From JANOBD01 sp031411495 (lineage in GTDB: Bacteria > Planctomycetota > Phycisphaerae > Tepidisphaerales > Tepidisphaeraceae), in NCBI GenBank assembly GCA_031411495.1, contig JANOBD010000107.1, forward strand, positions 1 through 6,170: a DNA stretch of 6,170 nucleotides, given 5' to 3'. Below the pieces are notes generated by a model. That model did not search any database and had not been told where the DNA came from. It saw nothing but the letters and a program-made list of their open reading frames with translations. The translations under genes and the position numbers were made by a program. Shown piece after piece: positions 4,826-6,170 of the stretch; position 1 is the stretch's first letter, and each line of letters opens with the position of its first letter.

Positions 4826-6170
4826 TCACGCAATGATCTCGCGGATCACCGCACCGTTGTCACGCTTCGTCGGGCCAATGAGGGGTGTGACCAGCGCCGG
4901 AACGCTCACGCCGTAGTTCTGGGCGCAGATCAGAAGGTCATCGAATCCGACGACGCCCTCGGCCGAGTAGTTGAAGTTGCCTTGGCTGAACGTCTTGCCG
5001 GACTGGCCGTAGTTCTGGGCACAGATCAGCAGGTCGTCGAAGTTCACGACACGGTCGCGGTTGGCGTCGCCGCGGAGGATGAAGAACTCGAACGTCAGCG
5101 GCGTAGTGAGAGGCTGGCCGGCGGCGTTGGAGATGTCGCTGGCCTGGATCTCGATGCGGTACTTCCCGTTGGGCAGCGCCGCCGCTCCGCCAGTCAGCAG
5201 CGACGCGGTCAGACCCGCCGGGTCGTAGCTCATCACGCCTTGCGTGTTGGGAACGAGTTGGCTCGTGCCGAGATTGGTGATCTTAAGATCATTCCGGCTC
5301 ACGAACGCGCTGACGTTTGAGTTGAACGTGAAGTTGACTGCTTCGCGCGTCTCGAATTCAAATGCGGTATTGACGATCGATGGGGCCGGAGGCGGCGTGC
5401 CGGTGCCGACGATGCTGTAGAGCGCGGTGTTGTCGCGACCGACAAGCAGGATGAGCCCGGCCGGCGTGGTGTCGCCGAAGAACGCGCCCAGATCATTGAT
5501 CACGCTGCTCCCGGTGATGGCATTGAAGCGCGTACCGGTCGGCGGATCGTATCCGGTAACGAGATCGGGATCGAAGCGGACGACGCCGCCATCAGGATTT
5601 GAAAGATCCACCACGCCACTTGCGACGATCCGGCCCATAGCCGTCGCCGAGGTGATCTCGCTGCGCACCAGCGGCTGATTGGTCCCGGCAAAACGCAGTC
5701 CGCCGGTGACGTTAAGGCGTGCGTCGGTTGCCAGATCGACTACGCCACCTATGAGGAGTGTTCCGGCTGCAGGTGTGATTGCCAGTACCGCGCCGGGATT
5801 GAACACGACCTGATTGTTGATTCTGTTCAGGCCATTGACGCCCGTGAGGCTGCCAGCGAATCCGTTGCCCGTGCCGATGATGGTCAGGTTCACATCGAGC
5901 ACGCTCGCGTTGAAGGTCGTGCCGAGGCGCCCGCCGTTGGCGATCTGGAAGAATCCTCCGGCGGTCACCGTTCCTGCCGGCCCGGTCGGGGCTCCGAGCG
6001 TGAGCGTTCCCGCCTCGGCGCGGATGGTTCCGTTGTTGATCAGTGCGTTGGTTCCGCCGACGAAGATCTGGCCGCCGAGGGTGAGGTTGCCACCGCTGAC
6101 GGTGACGCCGGGGCCCAGGGTGGTGGTGTTGACGCCTTCGATGGTGAACTGACGTGTACCGCCGACGGCG
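4826..6170 (-). CDS. Large secreted repeat protein with C-terminal dockerin-like module (N-terminus outside window)
   Basis: The last 447 residues of a protein whose frame is open to the right edge; the GTG at 5968 is internal, because the frame continues upstream without a stop in the same style. Residues to about 240 are Gly/Thr/Asn-rich strands such as SGGNLTLGGQIFVGGTN and INNGTIRAEAGTLTLG, typical of beta-helix, autotransporter-associated repeat proteins at the cell surface. After a PPPAP hinge, roughly bases 5380-5075 encode an Ig-like domain (FETREAVNFTFNSNVSAFVS...NGKYRIEIQASDI). Bases 5071-4907 encode two dockerin-like calcium loops: GDANRDRVVNFDDLLICAQNYG, with ligands D, N, D, N, D at positions 1, 3, 5, 9 and 12, and GVVGFDDLLICAQNYG, whose first half (NFNYSAE) is degenerate. 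A 27-residue tail follows, with no PEP-CTERM-like anchor or membrane span. It would be exported or displayed, but function cannot be named. It converges on the importer operon and is probably unrelated to it. Confidence 0.85.
   Translation of the reverse strand, partial: AVGGTRQFTIEGVNTTTLGPGVTVSGGNLTLGGQIFVGGTNALINNGTIRAEAGTLTLGAPTGPAGTVTAGGFFQIANGGRLGTTFNASVLDVNLTIIGTGNGFAGSLTGVNGLNRINNQVVFNPGAVLAITPAAGTLLIGGVVDLATDARLNVTGGLRFAGTNQPLVRSEITSATAMGRIVASGVVDLSNPDGGVVRFDPDLVTGYDPPTGTRFNAITGSSVINDLGAFFGDTTPAGLILLVGRDNTALYSIVGTGTPPPAPSIVNTAFEFETREAVNFTFNSNVSAFVSRNDLKITNLGTSQLVPNTQGVMSYDPAGLTASLLTGGAAALPNGKYRIEIQASDISNAAGQPLTTPLTFEFFILRGDANRDRVVNFDDLLICAQNYGQSGKTFSQGNFNYSAEGVVGFDDLLICAQNYGVSVPALVTPLIGPTKRDNGAVIREIIA

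Noticed and set aside
4721..5320. Open frame of 199 codons on + beginning in the intergenic repeat
   Set aside because: It starts inside the repeat words and then runs antisense to the Ig-like and dockerin-like coding region; its composition is that of a shadow frame.

Overview
The window looks like a piece of a planctomycete chromosome, probably from the Phycisphaerae side of the phylum. This is an inference from protein style. The right-hand gene ends in the paired 'GDxNxDxxVNFDDLL...AQNYG' dockerin-like module common at the C-termini of large secreted planctomycete proteins. The GC-rich coding sequence and the heavily remodelled sugar transporter fit that picture.

Layout from left to right: (1) bases 1-142 are the right-hand end of an insertion sequence: the last 46 codons of an IS5-type transposase on + and a probable terminal inverted repeat. 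(2) Bases 139-537 on - encode a stand-alone response-regulator receiver protein. Its stop codon and that of the transposase share one CTAG palindrome at the IS junction. (3) Bases 538-815 are a divergent intergenic region with a ribosome-binding site at each edge and one small palindrome, but no promoter I can call with confidence. (4) Bases 816-4701 on + are a two-gene operon for a carbohydrate (CUT1/MalFG-type) ABC importer. The first gene fuses a complete extracellular solute-binding protein to a MalF-type permease in one polypeptide. The second is a MalG-type permease carrying about 150-190 extra residues in its first extracytoplasmic loop. (5) Bases 4702-4825 hold a repeat-built imperfect inverted repeat between convergent genes. 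(6) Bases 4826-6170 on - are the C-terminal 447 residues of a large secreted repeat protein ending in an Ig-like domain and a dockerin-like module; its N-terminus lies beyond the right edge.

How it works together: the two transporter genes overlap by 14 bases and should be co-translated. Together they supply the binding protein and both membrane subunits of one importer. No ATPase, transcription factor or glycoside hydrolase lies in the window, so the ATPase must be encoded elsewhere, and the substrate cannot be named beyond 'probably a sugar or oligosaccharide'. The response regulator has no DNA-binding domain, so its divergent position does not by itself make it the regulator of the transporter. 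The most unusual point is the architecture of the importer: the binding protein is tethered to one membrane subunit while the other carries an enlarged outer loop.
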